From Chthoniobacterales bacterium (GTDB taxonomy: Bacteria > Verrucomicrobiota > Verrucomicrobiia > Chthoniobacterales > UBA10450), in contig JAICMR010000015.1 of assembly GCA_025929155.1 (NCBI GenBank), positions 1 through 37,176 of the forward strand: 37,176 nt of DNA. Reading direction: 5' to 3'. Shown in pieces: positions 1 to 8,229 of this stretch. The position numbers were made by a program, and so were the translations under genes. Within the stretch, counting starts at the first letter, position 1, and every line of letters begins with the position of its first letter. Below the pieces are notes generated by a model. The model was given only the letters and a program-made list of their open reading frames with translations. It did not search any database and was not told the origin of the DNA.

Positions 1-440
1 AGCGCGGCGAAAGTGAAAGCGGCGATCCAAAACGCGACAGCCGCGAGGATGGCGTATTGATTGATCGTCAGGAAAGCAAGGTGTTCCTCCGGCCAGCTCC
101 CCGCGAGCTCGAGTGCGCGTGATTGGTCGCGCACCAGGCGCAGGTTCGCCTGCGCTTCGGGCTGCGTAGGATTCAGCGCGAGGGCGCGCTCATAATTTAA
201 GATCGATCGTCCAAAATCGCCCGTCCGGAAATAGGCGTTGCCGAGGTCGTAAAAGACATTCGCGCTCCAGTGATGTTCCTGCACGAGCGACTCATAGCCT
301 TTGATCGCCTCGGCGAAGCGGCCCGCGCTGTAGTCGGCATTGGCTTTGGCAAAAGTCGTCTCGGGCTGCGTCTCCGCAAAAAGCGAATTCGTTAGGCCGA
401 AGACCGCTGCAAAAAACAACAGAAAAAGCCGGGTGCGCAT
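1..440 (-). CDS. BatE-like TPR membrane protein (partial, runs off left edge)
   Basis: The reading frame is open from an ATG at 440 to the window edge, so only the first 146 or so residues are visible. It begins with a signal peptide (MRTRLFLLFFAAVFGL, likely cut after LFA near residue 22). TPR-like helices follow at about residues 28-100, with the typical pattern YDLGNAYFRTGDFGRSILNY then ALALNP. A hydrophobic segment starts near residue 130 (YAILAAVAFWIAAF). BatE proteins of Bat operons combine TPRs with membrane segments and often a C-terminal SH3 domain; that end is not visible here. The start codon overlaps the BatD stop by one base (TGATG), which indicates translational coupling. The N-terminal region contains a TCGTTAGGC word read as Leu-Thr. 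The family call is from context plus the TPR and membrane layout. Confidence 0.8.
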   Translation of the reverse strand, partial: MRTRLFLLFFAAVFGLTNSLFAETQPETTFAKANADYSAGRFAEAIKGYESLVQEHHWSANVFYDLGNAYFRTGDFGRSILNYERALALNPTQPEAQANLRLVRDQSRALELAGSWPEEHLAFLTINQYAILAAVAFWIAAFTFAA

Positions 441-2293
441 CAGGAAAGGCTCTCAATCAGGTCCAGCACCTCGCGGCGTGTTTGCTCGTTGACGGCGCCG
501 TGGCCATTTTGGCGGCCGCTGTAACGCAACTCGTCGCTCTGTCGGAAAAGTTCCCGCACCCGTGCGCGCTTCTCCTCGTCAAACGAAAAGGCGGAAACCG
601 CCGTTTCGGCATCGACCGTGTTTGGCGGCACACGCCGCGCGAGCGCCGTTTTTAGCTGCACCACACGCAGCGCCTCCGCGAAATAGCGGTCCGGTGGTTC
701 ATCCGCGCGCCGCAATTTTTTTTGCAGCTCAGCGGTTTCTTCTTCCCAGGCGGCACGTTGCTGCCGTTCGCGGTTGGCGAGCCGGCGTTTTCTCGCTTTC
801 CAGCCGAAGAATCCGATCAGCCCAAGCAGCGGCACTACCTGCGCGACCCAGAAAACCGGCCGCTCAAAGACGGGCGCAAACGTTTGCACCCACCGCGGCT
901 GATCAGTCAGCAGGTAAAGTATGTCATCAGCCTGGGGTGCGGGCGTGGGTTGCGCGCCCCCGGGGCTGCCAGACGCACGTGCGATCGCCGGTGCGCTCGG
1001 CGCGGGCGCGGCGCCGCCCTCAATCGTGATCGGAAGTTTCTCGCTCTTCAGGGTGACGTAGCTCTCGTTCAACGGATCAAAGTAACTGAAGAGGAGCGGC
1101 GGAACGTCAGTCTTGTTCTCGTTAGGCGTGAGAACCATCTCGAAATTTTTCGTCCCGCTCAGTCCGACATCGTCGTCAGGCTTGAACTTCGCGCTCGGCG
1201 GATAGGCGTGCCAGCCGCGATCGCTCTCCATCTCCGGCGCATTCACGCGGTCGAAATTCCCCCGGCCTGTAATGGTCGCCGTGACCGTCAGCGGATCCCC
1301 CACCTGCGCCGTCTTTGGCGTGACCGACGTCGTCAGGCTGAAATTTCCGACCGCGCCGGAGAAGCTGCTGGGCGCATTCGGTGGGAGCGGTTTGATCTCG
1401 ACGGCCACTTCCCGGCTTTTCATATCGACCTCTCGCTGCTCGGGAATGCCGGCAAATGGATCCTGGAAGAAAGGATCGTTAAACGGGTCGTTCAATCCGA
1501 AGACGTCGAAGGGCGAACGCCCCTGGCTGCCTGGCCGGCGCGGTACCTGCACGAGCGCCTTCGCCTCGACTGGACCAACTGCAAACTTCCCGCTCCGCGC
1601 CGCGGCAATCGCGGTCTTGAAGGTAACGACCTGGTATTGGACGCCATTGATTGTTTCCACGCTTTGCTGCGGCTCGGGCATGCGCTGAGTGGTGAAACTT
1701 TGCGCGGTCAGCGACGGACCTTCCGCGAGCCGGGCGCGGGTGCGGGTGTTGAATCCGAGGCGAATCTCCACGGGAATCAATTCTCCGACATAAGCAGTCG
1801 TCTTCGGCACCACGAGATCGGCGAAGACGAGTTGGCGCTCGTTGATTGAGGCCGAGGAACCGCGCCGGCCTCGCTTGGATGTGGTGTTTCCATTGCCGTT
1901 CGGCGCGACGTTCAAAGTGAGCGCTTCCGTGCGCAGATTGCCGGATTTGGTTCGCACCACCTGTGGCGGGATCGTGAAGGTACCGGCCTTCAACGGGAGA
2001 ACCGTATAGCTATAGATGAAGCTGTAACTGAAATGGAAATTGCGCCCTTCGACCAGTTGCGATTGCCCGGTAAAATGAATCTCGAGACCATCGACGGAGA
2101 TCTCGCTGGGCGGCGCGCCTTCGGAATCGCCGGTCACTTTGATTTGCAACTGCACCGGGCGGTCAACCTCCGTTTCCGAACTGGTGAGGACCGCGGTGAC
2201 GGTCGGCGCTTCGGCGCGCGCGATCGCGGGAATCGCGAGCGCGAGCAGCAGCAGCAGAATCAGTCGTCGGAACGTGGTTGTTTTCTTCAGCAT
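440..2293 (-). CDS. batD: BatD family protein (oxygen tolerance)
   Basis: A 617-residue envelope protein, within the usual BatD length. It has an N-terminal signal peptide (hydrophobic residues about 10-25, cut near ARA-EA). A long periplasmic part made of beta-sandwich-like domains follows, including PPQVVRTKSGNLRTEALTL, where BatD proteins typically read 'IPP..V...GK.Y.S..L.I'. One membrane helix lies near residue 500 (FWVAQVVPLLGLIGFFGW), followed by a basic cytoplasmic tail of about 110 residues. BatD is thought to scaffold the VWA proteins BatA and BatB at the membrane in the Bacteroides aerotolerance type of system; the actual substrate is unknown. It lies between the Gln/Pro-rich gene (upstream, separated by a palindromic element) and the BatE-like gene. 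A uptake-like word at 1119-1127 is read as Pro-Asn-Glu. Confidence 0.88.
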   Translation of the reverse strand: MLKKTTTFRRLILLLLLALAIPAIARAEAPTVTAVLTSSETEVDRPVQLQIKVTGDSEGAPPSEISVDGLEIHFTGQSQLVEGRNFHFSYSFIYSYTVLPLKAGTFTIPPQVVRTKSGNLRTEALTLNVAPNGNGNTTSKRGRRGSSASINERQLVFADLVVPKTTAYVGELIPVEIRLGFNTRTRARLAEGPSLTAQSFTTQRMPEPQQSVETINGVQYQVVTFKTAIAAARSGKFAVGPVEAKALVQVPRRPGSQGRSPFDVFGLNDPFNDPFFQDPFAGIPEQREVDMKSREVAVEIKPLPPNAPSSFSGAVGNFSLTTSVTPKTAQVGDPLTVTATITGRGNFDRVNAPEMESDRGWHAYPPSAKFKPDDDVGLSGTKNFEMVLTPNENKTDVPPLLFSYFDPLNESYVTLKSEKLPITIEGGAAPAPSAPAIARASGSPGGAQPTPAPQADDILYLLTDQPRWVQTFAPVFERPVFWVAQVVPLLGLIGFFGWKARKRRLANRERQQRAAWEEETAELQKKLRRADEPPDRYFAEALRVVQLKTALARRVPPNTVDAETAVSAFSFDEEKRARVRELFRQSDELRYSGRQNGHGAVNEQTRREVLDLIESLS

Positions 2294-2341
2294 CAGCGCG
2301 GGACGGCAACGCCGTTTAAATCAGCGAAGCCATAATATATC

Positions 2342-2477
2342 GGTCATTCCGGGCAAAGCGCAGCGGAGTCGAAGAATTCCGTCGAACTTTTCGGAAGAGT
2401 TCACTCACGCGCTTCACGGCAGTTCCACCGGATCCGTCGACTCCGTTGCGCTCGGCTCCACTTCGTTCGGGATGACC
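2342..2477. repeat. Palindromic MITE-like element, copy A
   Basis: An intergenic inverted repeat of about 136 bp lies between the Gln/Pro-rich gene and batD. The left arm starts GGTCATTCCGGGC and contains GCGCAGCGGAGTCGAAGAAT. The right arm is its reverse complement with a few changes, ending CGGGATGACC. The loop begins CGTCGAACTTTTCGG and ends CGGCAGTTCCACCGG. Arms and loop match copy D at 16437-16551, and the arms match those flanking the GIY-YIG gene at 7726-8150. Because of this family relation I treat it as a mobile or REP-like repeat, not as a terminator. It sits inside an operon, so the transcript would carry a long hairpin. Confidence 0.8.
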
Positions 2478-2492
2478 GGGCGTGGTTTGTTT

Positions 2493-3305
2493 CTACCAAT
2501 CCCTATAGACATGACGGATTGCCCTGCGTTCATCGAGTTGGACCTTCTGCTCTTCATCTTTCATCGATTCCAGAAGGCGGCGCGCTTGCTTCGGACTCAT
2601 CTCGCCTTCCGGTTCGGCCTCTGCTTCGGCGACCTGCGCGTTCGGCTTTTCTTCCTTTGGAGTCTCGCCATTTGCGCCCTTCACGTCGCCGGTTAACGGC
2701 TTGGCGGGCGTGCCTGCGGGCGACGGCGATGGCTGCTGGCCGTTCGCGCCGTTCTCATTTCCGGAGGAACCGGGAGTTGGCGTCGGTGAACCCTCGTTTC
2801 CCGGAGAGGGCGAAGGTGATCCTTCCTCGCCTGGCGAGGGACTCGGTGATTCGCCCGCTTGTTCTCCCGGCGTGGCGGTGGGTGTGGGAGAGCCCTGGGT
2901 CGGCGAAGGCGTAGGACTTTCTCCCGGCGACTGCCCTGGCGTGGGACTCGGTGTGGCCGTCGGAGTTGGCGTGCTGCCTGGTGACGGGCTCGGCTGCTGC
3001 GGCTGATTCTGCCCGCCCTTTCCGTTAGGCGATTGTTGCTGGTTCTGCTGATCTTTCTGGTTCTGATTCTGGTTTTGCTGCTGCTTATTGTTAGGCGGCT
3101 TCTCCTTGAAGAGCTTCACCATTTCCTGCAGCTCGGGATCGTGCGGGAATTTCACCAATCCTTCGGCGACTTCCTTTTTGGCGGCTTCTTCCTGCCCGAA
3201 GACATACTTCTGCGCGCCGCGCGTGGCGTAATCCGAAGCCGTGTCCGCGAGCAGGCTGAGCGGAAGGAAAATAAGACTAAGGAGTATTAGCTTTCCGGAT
3301 CCCAT
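2493..3305 (-). CDS. Secreted low-complexity Gln/Pro/Ser/Thr-rich protein in Bat operon (BatC-like position)
   Basis: A 270-residue protein with a signal peptide (residues 1-20, LILLSLIFLPLSLLA-DT). A short helical part follows (residues about 22-70, ATRGAQKYVFGQEEAAKKE), resembling one TPR hairpin. Next come a Gln/Asn tract (about 73-95) and a long Pro/Ser/Thr/Gly stretch (about 100-200). The charged helical tail contains SPKQARRLLESMKDEEQKVQ (residues about 235-255). A closing 'QA..LL..M.DEE' helix is common in the tail of Bat TPR proteins; this is family knowledge, not a strong match. The gene overlaps the end of batB by 29 bases, so it belongs to the operon. The disordered stretch may be a periplasmic or wall-spanning linker (inference). 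Its exact function is not recognised. Confidence 0.78.
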   Translation of the reverse strand: MGSGKLILLSLIFLPLSLLADTASDYATRGAQKYVFGQEEAAKKEVAEGLVKFPHDPELQEMVKLFKEKPPNNKQQQNQNQNQKDQQNQQQSPNGKGGQNQPQQPSPSPGSTPTPTATPSPTPGQSPGESPTPSPTQGSPTPTATPGEQAGESPSPSPGEEGSPSPSPGNEGSPTPTPGSSGNENGANGQQPSPSPAGTPAKPLTGDVKGANGETPKEEKPNAQVAEAEAEPEGEMSPKQARRLLESMKDEEQKVQLDERRAIRHVYRDW

Positions 3306-5106
3306 TTATTTCCTCCAGGCGATGAATGTAATCGTCGTAATGATGCGTCGTCGGGTCGCCCGCCATCTGATCGTTCATGATCTTGAGCGCATCTTCGAAC
3401 CGGTGCGCCAGGACAGCTTTGTCGGCTTCGGCCTTGGCCTTCTTCGCAGCCGCACTCGGTTCGACCGGCGGCGGCGGAGAGCCTGATTGTTCCGACGAGT
3501 TTTTGTCGTTCTTATTCTGCTGATTCTTTTGTTGCTGTTGTTGTTGGTTTTGCTGGTCCTTCTTTTCTTGCTGCTTCTTCTTTAGCTCTTCGATCTTCTT
3601 TTTGACGTATTCGTAGTTCTCTTTCGCTTCCTGATTCTTTGGCTCAGCCTTAAGTGTCTCCTGGTAATGCTGAAGCGCTCCTTCCCAGTCAGTCAGCTTC
3701 TTCTGTTCGTCCTCCACGGCGTCGCCGCGCTCGAACAAGGTATTCCCAAGATTGTAATGACTCGCCGCCTGCAGGTGCGGATCTTTCGAGAGCAGGGCCT
3801 GACTGAAGGACTCCATCGCCTTGTTGTAGTCCTTCATCTTGTAAGCTGCCGCGCCGGCGTCGAACTCGATCCGATCAGTGACCCGTGTGCCAGGGTTATC
3901 CTTCAGGGTTTGTTGGAAATGCTGGTAGGCCTCCGGATACTTTTGTTGATGGTAAAGATCGAGGCCGGTGGAGGCTGCATAGCTCGGCCTAACGAACAAA
4001 AGAAGAAGGAGCATGCTGGCCGCCGTGACTCCGGACGCGCGACCGCCTGGCTCCGCCTGTTTCTGGCTCTTAACCGCGAGCGCACTTGGCGCACTAGAAT
4101 GCTTCCGCTGGCGTTTGCGGTCATTGATTAAAAGCGCGATGGCAAAGAGCAAAATCGCCGCGGCCAGCGGCCATTCGTAACGCTCGATCGGGCGGCGCGA
4201 GAGTCGCGCGTTAATGTCCGCGACGGTCATCTTGCTCAGGCCGTCGCTGTAGAGCTGCTGCATCGTGCGCGGGCCATTTTCGAGATGGAGATAAAAGCCT
4301 TTCGTCGCTTCGGCGATCTCCTTCAGCCGTGCTTCGTCGAGCTTCGATTTCACAACCTTGCCTTCCTCATCTTTCACGAAAGCCGTTCCGCCATTCTCGC
4401 CCGGAATTGGAATCAAAGAGCCGCTTTGGGTGCCGACTCCGATCGTAAAAATCCGCACACCGGCTTCCGCCGCCGCCTTCGCCGCCGCGACCGCGTCGCC
4501 ATTCAACTCCTCGCCGTCGGTGAAAATAATCAGGGCGCGATTGCCCGTGGCTGACTTGCCATAGGTGGTCGCTGCGAGCTTGATCGCGTCGGCGATATTC
4601 GTGCCGCCTTCCGGAATCGTGTTCGTGTCGAGATCGTTGATCGAGTCGATCGCGGCATCGTAATCAATCGTCAGAGGCGCCAGCAGAAAGGCGCGTCCGG
4701 CGAAGGCGATCAGGCCGACGCGATCGCCCTGCAGCAGGTTGATCAGATCCTGCGTCGCCAGTTTCACCCGCTCGAGCCGGTTCGGAGCGACGTCGTTCGA
4801 GAGCATGCTGCGCGAGACGTCCACGGCGAAAATCAGATCGAGTCCTTTGCGCCGCACTTCGTCGTAGGCATAGCCGACGCGCGGCCGCGCCAGACTCACA
4901 ATCACGAGGCCGAGCACGAGCAGGAAGAGAAGGAAGCGAAAGATGCGGCGGCCCCGATTCACCGTCCCGGCTAGCTGCGGCAACAAGCGCGCGGCGACAA
5001 ACTGCTGGAGCCGTTCCGCGCCGCGCTGTTCCGCGCGAGCGAAGAAGAACGCGAGCAACGGCAATAGCGCCAGTGCCCAGAGCCAAAGTGGATAACCAAA
5101 ACTCAT
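3277..5106 (-). CDS. batB: BatB-BatC fusion: VWA domain plus TPR membrane protein
   Basis: 609 residues. N-terminal membrane helices (about 6-22 and 56-72) precede a von Willebrand factor A domain at about 88-280. Its metal site (MIDAS) is visible as DVSRS (96-100), EGGTN and FTDGE. A third membrane helix follows near 310-328 (WPLAAAILLFAIALLI) and another hydrophobic stretch near 365. TPR units come next (YHQQKYPEAYQHFQQTL, AAAYKMKDYNKAMESF, SHYNLGNTLFERGDAV), then a Lys/Gln-rich coiled tract (QQQQQQKNQQNKNDK) and a final helical part. In many genomes the VWA part (BatB) and TPR part (BatC) are separate genes; here they are one chain. The start is preceded by AAAGGA at good spacing. It follows batA after 94 bases, which contain a TCGTTAGGC word. 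Confidence 0.9.
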   Translation of the reverse strand: MSFGYPLWLWALALLPLLAFFFARAEQRGAERLQQFVAARLLPQLAGTVNRGRRIFRFLLFLLVLGLVIVSLARPRVGYAYDEVRRKGLDLIFAVDVSRSMLSNDVAPNRLERVKLATQDLINLLQGDRVGLIAFAGRAFLLAPLTIDYDAAIDSINDLDTNTIPEGGTNIADAIKLAATTYGKSATGNRALIIFTDGEELNGDAVAAAKAAAEAGVRIFTIGVGTQSGSLIPIPGENGGTAFVKDEEGKVVKSKLDEARLKEIAEATKGFYLHLENGPRTMQQLYSDGLSKMTVADINARLSRRPIERYEWPLAAAILLFAIALLINDRKRQRKHSSAPSALAVKSQKQAEPGGRASGVTAASMLLLLLFVRPSYAASTGLDLYHQQKYPEAYQHFQQTLKDNPGTRVTDRIEFDAGAAAYKMKDYNKAMESFSQALLSKDPHLQAASHYNLGNTLFERGDAVEDEQKKLTDWEGALQHYQETLKAEPKNQEAKENYEYVKKKIEELKKKQQEKKDQQNQQQQQQKNQQNKNDKNSSEQSGSPPPPVEPSAAAKKAKAEADKAVLAHRFEDALKIMNDQMAGDPTTHHYDDYIHRLEEINGIRKANTP

Positions 5107-5200
5107 CGGAGAGTCCTTTGTTCGTTAGGCTTAACTCGGCACAGCAGAGAATCAGCTGAGAGAGCGGACGCCCCAATCGGCCTGCCATGGCGGCGACTCC

Positions 5201-6265
5201 TCATGGCAGCTTTTTCCAAATGGTTTGCGAGAGAAGCAGCTCGGCGAGGAGCACGCCGGCGCCGGCCATCAGACAGACCGGGAAAAGATCGCGATATTGT
5301 TGAAATTTCTTCACCGCCACGGTCGACTTCTCCAACTTGTCGATGTCCGCATAAATGTTCTCGAGCGAGTCGGTGTCGGTCGCGCGGAAGAACTGCCCGT
5401 CCGCGATCTTCGCGACCTCTTTCAAGCCCGCCTCGTTGAATTCCACGCGCTGATTCCGATAGATCAGGTTGCCGGCCACGTCAGTGATCGGCCGGCCGCT
5501 ATTGGGGTCGAAGACCGGCACCGGTGCGATGCCATTGATACCTGCGCCGATGGCATAGAGCTTGATCTTGAGCGCCTTGATTGCTTCCGCAGCGGTGTTG
5601 GGCGGAATTTTGCCGGCGTTATTTTCGCCATCGGTCAGGAGAACGATCGCGCGACTTTTCGATTTTTTATCGGTCAGGCGATTTGCGGCCGAAGCCATCG
5701 CGGAACCGATCGCCGTGCCGTCTTCAACCAGACCGATCCGGACTCGATCGAGATTCTGGATTAACCAATCGTGATCCAGGGTGAGCGGACTAACGACATA
5801 AGGACGACCCGCAAATGCGATGATGCCGATGCGGTCGTTAGGCCGGCTTTCGATGAACTTGCGTGTCACCTCGCGGATTGCGTCGATCCGCGTGGCTTCA
5901 TCGCCGCCAACCGTAAAATCCTTCGTCAACATCGAGCCGGAAACGTCGAGCACGACCATGATATCGATCCCGCTGGCCTCGACTTCCGTCAGACTTTTGC
6001 CGAGCTGCGGACGGGCGATCGCGAAAATCAGGATCGTTAGGCTGAGATAGAGCAGTCCCCGCATGATTGCGCCGGCGCGAGACGCGCTCCGTTTCCCGAG
6101 CGCCTGCAAAGTAGCGGTCGAGGAGAAGACGAGTGCCGCGGCGGCTCCACGTTGCCCGCGTAGCCAGGCGATCAGCGGGACGAGCAGGAGGAGGAGCAAA
6201 AACCAGGGATGCGCGAAAGAAAATCCCCATCCCTGGCCGTGCGGCCAAAGATCAAGCGGGTGCAA
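5201..6265 (-). CDS. batA: BatA family VWA membrane protein
   Basis: 354 residues, typical for BatA. Two N-terminal membrane helices (about 19-34 and 68-84, the latter LLYLSLTILIFAIARPQLGK with the characteristic ARPQ end) precede a VWA domain at about 98-300. The metal-binding site is intact: DVSGS (107-111), EDGTAIG and LLTDGENN. A C-terminal helix (about 327-346, LFPVCLMAGAGVLLAELLL) anchors the end. Bat VWA proteins are thought to form a membrane complex activated by the MoxR ATPase, involved in stress tolerance of the envelope; the partner proteins are not established. The start overlaps the DUF4381 gene end by 14 bases. Two TCGTTAGGC words lie in the gene (5835-5843, 6034-6042), read as Pro-Asn-Asp and Leu-Thr. 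Confidence 0.92.
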   Translation of the reverse strand: MHPLDLWPHGQGWGFSFAHPWFLLLLLLVPLIAWLRGQRGAAAALVFSSTATLQALGKRSASRAGAIMRGLLYLSLTILIFAIARPQLGKSLTEVEASGIDIMVVLDVSGSMLTKDFTVGGDEATRIDAIREVTRKFIESRPNDRIGIIAFAGRPYVVSPLTLDHDWLIQNLDRVRIGLVEDGTAIGSAMASAANRLTDKKSKSRAIVLLTDGENNAGKIPPNTAAEAIKALKIKLYAIGAGINGIAPVPVFDPNSGRPITDVAGNLIYRNQRVEFNEAGLKEVAKIADGQFFRATDTDSLENIYADIDKLEKSTVAVKKFQQYRDLFPVCLMAGAGVLLAELLLSQTIWKKLP

Positions 6266-6758
6266 GAATTCCTCCTTTAACGAAGCGGTTCGCTTCCTCG
6301 AGCAGCAGCCGGCTGTCCTCGGTCGTTGCGTCGTAACGCGCGAACTTGATCAGGTCGCAGCGGTTCAAAAAATCGCCGAGCAAGGTTCGTTCATCGGCCG
6401 AGAACTGCGACTTCGCCGAGAGCGTGTTCAGAAATTCCACCGAGGTCTGGCGCGTGACCGGGAGCTGATATTGTTCCGTCACGTAGCGCCGCAAAACATC
6501 CGAGACGCGGATGCTGAATTGATAAGGCGGCAGCGTTTCCAGCTGGGTTTCGATTCGGGCCAGCTGCTCGAGCGCGCGCTGGCGCGGGGTAAGAATTTTT
6601 GCCGGCCGGCGGCGCCACCATTTCACCAGCCAGATGGTTAGGCTGACGAGCAGGAGAAAGACCGCGACCCCGCAGAAAACCATCCACGGTTTGAGCACGA
6701 AATAATCGACTGGAGGCGCGATATCGTGAAATTCCTGAGCGAGAAAAAAGTGCATCAA
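6252..6758 (-). CDS. DUF4381 family membrane protein
   Basis: 168 residues with one membrane helix at about 27-48 (FCGVAVFLLLVSLTIWLVKWW). A basic segment and a cytoplasmic helical domain follow, containing PYQFSIRVSDVLRRYVTEQY and TSVEFLNTL. The 'VLRRY....' and 'T..EFL' features are typical of DUF4381 proteins, which sit between DUF58 and BatA genes in many Bat operons. The role is unknown; membrane association with the VWA proteins is likely from position. It overlaps batA by 14 bases and starts 9 bases after the DUF58 stop. The short gap between them is filled by a TCGTTAGGC word, which also supplies the DUF58 stop codon. Confidence 0.85.
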   Translation of the reverse strand: MMHFFLAQEFHDIAPPVDYFVLKPWMVFCGVAVFLLLVSLTIWLVKWWRRRPAKILTPRQRALEQLARIETQLETLPPYQFSIRVSDVLRRYVTEQYQLPVTRQTSVEFLNTLSAKSQFSADERTLLGDFLNRCDLIKFARYDATTEDSRLLLEEANRFVKGGILAPA

Positions 6759-6766
6759 TGATTTGC

Positions 6767-7669
6767 CTAACGACGCGCGATGCGCCGTTCGCGTTGTTTG
6801 AAAAATGTCCGGAGCGCCGGGAGGTAATCGTCGCCAGTCCGGAGCGAAATGGCGTCGATGTTATTTCGCCGGAGCGTGTGCGTAACCTCCGCGCGCCGTT
6901 GCTCGGCGAGCGCGCTGAAGCGCGTCCGGGTCTGCCGATCGCCGGTATTGATCTCGATCTGCTCGCCAGTTTCGGCGTCTTCAAGCGTGATGATGCCGAT
7001 GTTCGGCAAGGCTTCCTCGCGCAGGTCCTCGATCCGCACCGCGATGAGGTCGTGTCGCCGGCTCGTGATCGTGAGCGCGCGTGAGAAATCTTCCGCCTGG
7101 AAATCGGAGATGAAGAAAACGACCGAGCGGCGCGTGACAATGTGATTCAGGTAATCGAGCGCGAGACCCGGCAGGGTGCCGCGCCCAATCGGCTCGAAGA
7201 AAAGAATCTCGCGAATCAATCGGAGCGTGTGCGACCGGCCCTTCTTCGGCGGGATGAAAAGCTCGACCTGATCCGAGAAAAGAATGAGCCCGACCTTGTC
7301 GTTATTCCGGATTGCGCTGAAGGCGAGCAGGCACGCAACTTCCGCAGCCAGCTCGCGTTTCGATTGGGAGACGCTGCCGAAATTTCCCGACGCGCTCACA
7401 TCGACGACCAGCATCACGGTCAATTCCCGTTCCTCGGTGAACTTCTTCACAAAGGCGGTCCCGAGGCGGGCGGTCACGTTCCAATCGATCGCGCGGATTT
7501 CGTCACCCGGCTGATACTCGCGCACGTCCTCGAAATTCATTCCTCGGCCTTTGAAGACGCTGTGGTAATCCCCGGCAAACGCGGATTGCACGAGACCTTT
7601 GGTCTTGATCTCGAGCGCGCGGATCTTCTTCAGGATTTCGGCGGGCGTGCGTTGCTCAGCGCCGTGCAC
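6767..7669 (-). CDS. DUF58 domain protein
   Basis: With the GTG start at 7669 the protein has 300 residues and begins just before TPAEILKKIRALEIKTKGL, where DUF58 proteins of this type normally start. Family hallmarks are FKGRGMNFEDVREYQPGDE, IRAIDWNVTARLG and a degenerate VWA-like fold starting VVDVSASG. DUF58 proteins are linked to MoxR ATPases, possibly as substrates or adaptors. The frame is open further upstream to an ATG at 7771. That extension is encoded mostly by the arm of a palindromic repeat and overlaps the GIY-YIG gene, so I think it is artificial. GGGGAGG directly abuts the GTG, which is too close for a normal ribosome site, so the start stays uncertain. The stop TAG is part of a TCGTTAGGC word. 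Confidence 0.85.
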   Translation of the reverse strand: MHGAEQRTPAEILKKIRALEIKTKGLVQSAFAGDYHSVFKGRGMNFEDVREYQPGDEIRAIDWNVTARLGTAFVKKFTEERELTVMLVVDVSASGNFGSVSQSKRELAAEVACLLAFSAIRNNDKVGLILFSDQVELFIPPKKGRSHTLRLIREILFFEPIGRGTLPGLALDYLNHIVTRRSVVFFISDFQAEDFSRALTITSRRHDLIAVRIEDLREEALPNIGIITLEDAETGEQIEINTGDRQTRTRFSALAEQRRAEVTHTLRRNNIDAISLRTGDDYLPALRTFFKQRERRIARR

Positions 7670-7725
7670 CTCCCCGGATCGGCCATCACCCGAGCGGAAC
7701 CGCCGACCAATTTGTGAGTCACCCC

Positions 7726-8150
7726 GGTCATTCTGAGCGGAGCGGCGCGGAGTCGAAGGATCCCGTGGCATTACCGTGATGGCTTCGGAGCGAGCGCATA
7801 CCTCTCGTCAAAGAGATCGCGCCACTCCGGATTGGAATAAGCGACCAAGGCTTCCTTTTTGGCTCGCGTCCAACCCTTGAGCCGTTTCTCCCTCACAACC
7901 GCGTCGGCCGGTTCGTTGAAAGCTTCGAAATGAACCAGTTTGTGCGCGTTGTATTGCTTTGCGAAGACGCTGCCTGCGCCTGGCGAATGCTCGCTTGGCC
8001 GACGCTCTAAATCGTTCGTCACGCCGAAATAGACGGCGGTGTGACGATCGCCGTTTGTCGGGATGTAAACGTAGTAGTTTTGCGATCTCATCGAGGGTTT
8101 TAGGTTGCTTACGGGATCCTTCGACTCCGCTGCGCTCCGCTCAGGATGAG
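7726..8150. mobile_element. Palindromic element carrying a GIY-YIG nuclease gene (arms 7726-7765 and 8112-8150)
   Basis: Two arms of about 39 bases lie in inverted orientation and differ at only about four positions. The left arm begins GTCATTCTGAGCGGAGCG and ends GAAGGATCCCG; the right arm begins CGGGATCCTTCGACTCCGC. They enclose the complete GIY-YIG gene at 7771-8091. The same arms, without a gene between them, form the elements at 2342-2477 and 16437-16551. The arrangement suggests that short copies are non-autonomous relatives of this gene-bearing copy (inference). It lies between moxR and DUF58, genes that are normally adjacent, so it looks like an insertion into the operon. No target duplication could be identified by eye. 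Confidence 0.65.
7771..8091 (-). CDS. GIY-YIG nuclease superfamily small protein
   Basis: 106 residues, a stand-alone GIY-YIG domain of the COG2827/YhbQ-like type. Visible are YYVYIPTN (first motif), VYFGVTNDLERR (second motif with the catalytic-type Arg) and the C-terminal helix block REKRLKGWTRAKKEALV, with NPEWRDLF at the end. The family normally reads 'YVYIL' and 'YIGVTNDL', so the first two motifs are slightly altered. GIY-YIG domains cut DNA through a single metal ion; for this small group the cellular role is not established. The gene is nested precisely between the inverted arms of a repeat family, which suggests a link to mobility or repeat maintenance. No clear ribosome site is seen before the ATG. 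Confidence 0.85.
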   Translation of the reverse strand: MRSQNYYVYIPTNGDRHTAVYFGVTNDLERRPSEHSPGAGSVFAKQYNAHKLVHFEAFNEPADAVVREKRLKGWTRAKKEALVAYSNPEWRDLFDERYALAPKPSR

Positions 8151-8229
8151 CGGCGTGGGGCGCAAGGTCGTTCTGCCCTCCATTTTCCTGCTCCGCTTCA
8201 TGCTCGTGCTCTCCTTTCCGCCTGGCCTC

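Noticed and set aside
722-1849. 375-residue plus-strand open frame opposite batD.
   Set aside because: Arg-rich composition typical of an antisense shadow; BatD is well supported.
3277-6265. Recent tandem duplication of the VWA genes batA and batB.
   Set aside because: They share only fold-level motifs; two VWA genes are the normal Bat layout.
7670-7771. N-terminal extension of DUF58 to an ATG at 7771.
   Set aside because: The extension is encoded by a repeat arm and its flank, and overlaps the GIY-YIG gene; family proteins begin at about 7669.
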